A stretch of 6,576 nt of DNA. Source: JALWSI01 sp964569095 [NCBI: uncultured Aquificales bacterium] (GTDB taxonomy: Bacteria > Thermosulfidibacterota > Thermosulfidibacteria > Thermosulfidibacterales). Under the pieces are notes generated by a model that made no database searches, was not told where the DNA came from, and was given only the letters and a program-made list of their open reading frames with translations. Positions 6,215-6,576 of the stretch are shown here, one piece after another (the first letter of the stretch is position 1; every line of letters starts with the position of its first letter). The position numbers were made by a program, and so were the translations under genes. Location: contig CAZMTB010000146.1 of NCBI GenBank assembly GCA_964569095.1, positions 1-6,576 on the forward strand. The letters are read 5' to 3'.

Positions 6215-6291
6215 GCCCCCGTAGCTCAGCAGGATAGAGCGACGGATTCCTAATCCGTAGGTCAGAGGTTCAAGTCCTCTCGGGGGCGCCA
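6215..6291 (+). tRNA. tRNA-Arg, anticodon CCT
   Basis: A full cloverleaf can be folded by eye. The acceptor stem is GCCCCCG (6215-6221) with CGGGGGC (6281-6287), discriminator G, and an encoded CCA at 6289-6291. The D stem is GCTC (6224-6227) with GAGC (6237-6240). The anticodon stem is ACGGA (6242-6246) with TCCGT (6254-6258), and the loop TTCCTAA places anticodon CCT at 6249-6251. The T stem is AGAGG (6264-6268) with CCTCT (6276-6280), loop TTCAAGT. All stems pair without mismatch. It reads AGG, a codon used often in the genes of this window. A T-rich stretch at 6311-6326 may help end its transcript, but no hairpin precedes it. Confidence 0.96.
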
Positions 6292-6576
6292 GATCGCTAG
6301 ACTTTAGCCACTATTTCTTTTTCTTTCATGGTGTCAAATCTTTGCTGGGGAAGGGTGCCCTTGCGGATTAGGTGGTGGTTAGGCTGAGTGGAGGTAAAGT
6401 TTCAGACTTAGTCTTAGGGGGTGGTTCTGTGTTAGCCGTTGAATGGATGAACCTGGGGGGATTTTCTCTCTTTTTGGTGGTAGAAAAGCATGGAGAATGA
6501 GTGAATGACAAGTAAAAGGCAGGTCGGAGGAGACCTAACCGTTATCCTTGTCAATCAGCATGTTGACAAATATTCA
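6292..6576. other. Non-coding stretch after the tRNA, no supportable gene
   Basis: These 285 bases to the right edge are less GC-rich than the operon, and no convincing reading frame was seen on either strand. They contain a T-rich run (6311-6326), short palindromes at 6351-6362 (AAGGG, TG, CCCTT) and 6404-6414 (AGACT, T, AGTCT), and G-rich patches on the + strand. They also contain a weak hairpin at 6521-6536 and the inverted repeat at 6548-6569. The stretch may be the upstream region or leader of a gene beyond the window. No known riboswitch or T-box signature was recognised. Confidence 0.5.
6548..6569. repeat. Inverted repeat overlapping a TTGACA box, possible operator
   Basis: Arms TTGTCAA (6548-6554) and TTGACAA (6563-6569) are perfect 7-base complements around an 8-base spacer. 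The right arm contains TTGACA (6563-6568), a consensus -35 box whose -10 box would fall beyond the right edge. The size and symmetry suit a dimeric repressor covering a promoter for a downstream gene. No matching regulator is known to me for this sequence. Confidence 0.45.

Noticed and set aside
6215-6576. tRNA 3' end as an attachment site of an integrated element
   Set aside because: No second copy of the tRNA 3' sequence, no integrase and no mobile-element gene is visible in the window, so there is nothing to support it.
1-6576. CRISPR arrays, insertion sequences, transposase or toxin-antitoxin genes
   Set aside because: No regularly spaced repeats, transposase motifs or paired small toxin-antitoxin frames were found on either strand.

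Overview
The window is about 6.6 kb of GC-rich DNA with every recognisable gene on the + strand. It is most likely from a bacterium: there is a Rho-independent terminator, a sigma-70-like promoter, strong AGGAGG ribosome binding sites and a tRNA with an encoded CCA end. Isoleucine ATA and arginine AGG/AGA codons are common despite the GC content. That codon style, and an HMG-CoA synthase that resembles archaeal enzymes, fit an anaerobic or thermophilic lineage (for example Desulfobacterota, Firmicutes or Chloroflexota) better than an enteric one. The lineage cannot be fixed from this sequence alone.

Positions 1-5789 look like the 3' part of one operon. In order it carries the C-terminal third of a biotin carboxylase, a 70-residue stand-alone biotin carrier, an enoyl-CoA hydratase closely resembling 3-methylglutaconyl-CoA hydratase (AUH/LiuC), and an acyl-CoA carboxylase carboxyltransferase. 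An archaeal-type HMG-CoA synthase, an SCP2/archaeal-type thiolase and a DUF35 zinc-ribbon/OB protein follow. The first four genes match the leucine/isovalerate (liu, Bacillus yng) gene set. In Bacillus an HMG-CoA lyase gene lies between the biotin carrier and the hydratase; here only 12 bases separate them. The last three genes are the set known from archaea to form a thiolase/HMG-CoA synthase/DUF35 complex. An 85-base gap before the synthase holds a good promoter candidate, so the trio may also be transcribed separately.

Taken together, the carboxylase would make 3-methylglutaconyl-CoA from 3-methylcrotonyl-CoA, the hydratase would give HMG-CoA, and the HMG-CoA synthase/thiolase/DUF35 complex could link HMG-CoA with acetoacetyl-CoA and acetyl-CoA. 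This suggests a lyase-free leucine/isovalerate route, or, run the other way, synthesis of HMG-CoA or isovaleryl-CoA from acetyl-CoA. The direction is an inference.

The operon ends at a strong GC-rich hairpin terminator (5813-5838). Beyond it are a small orphan gene of 81 codons (5897-6142), a tRNA-Arg with anticodon CCT (6215-6291), and about 285 bases with no supportable gene. This last stretch ends in an inverted repeat overlapping a TTGACA box, probably the control region of a gene beyond the right edge.
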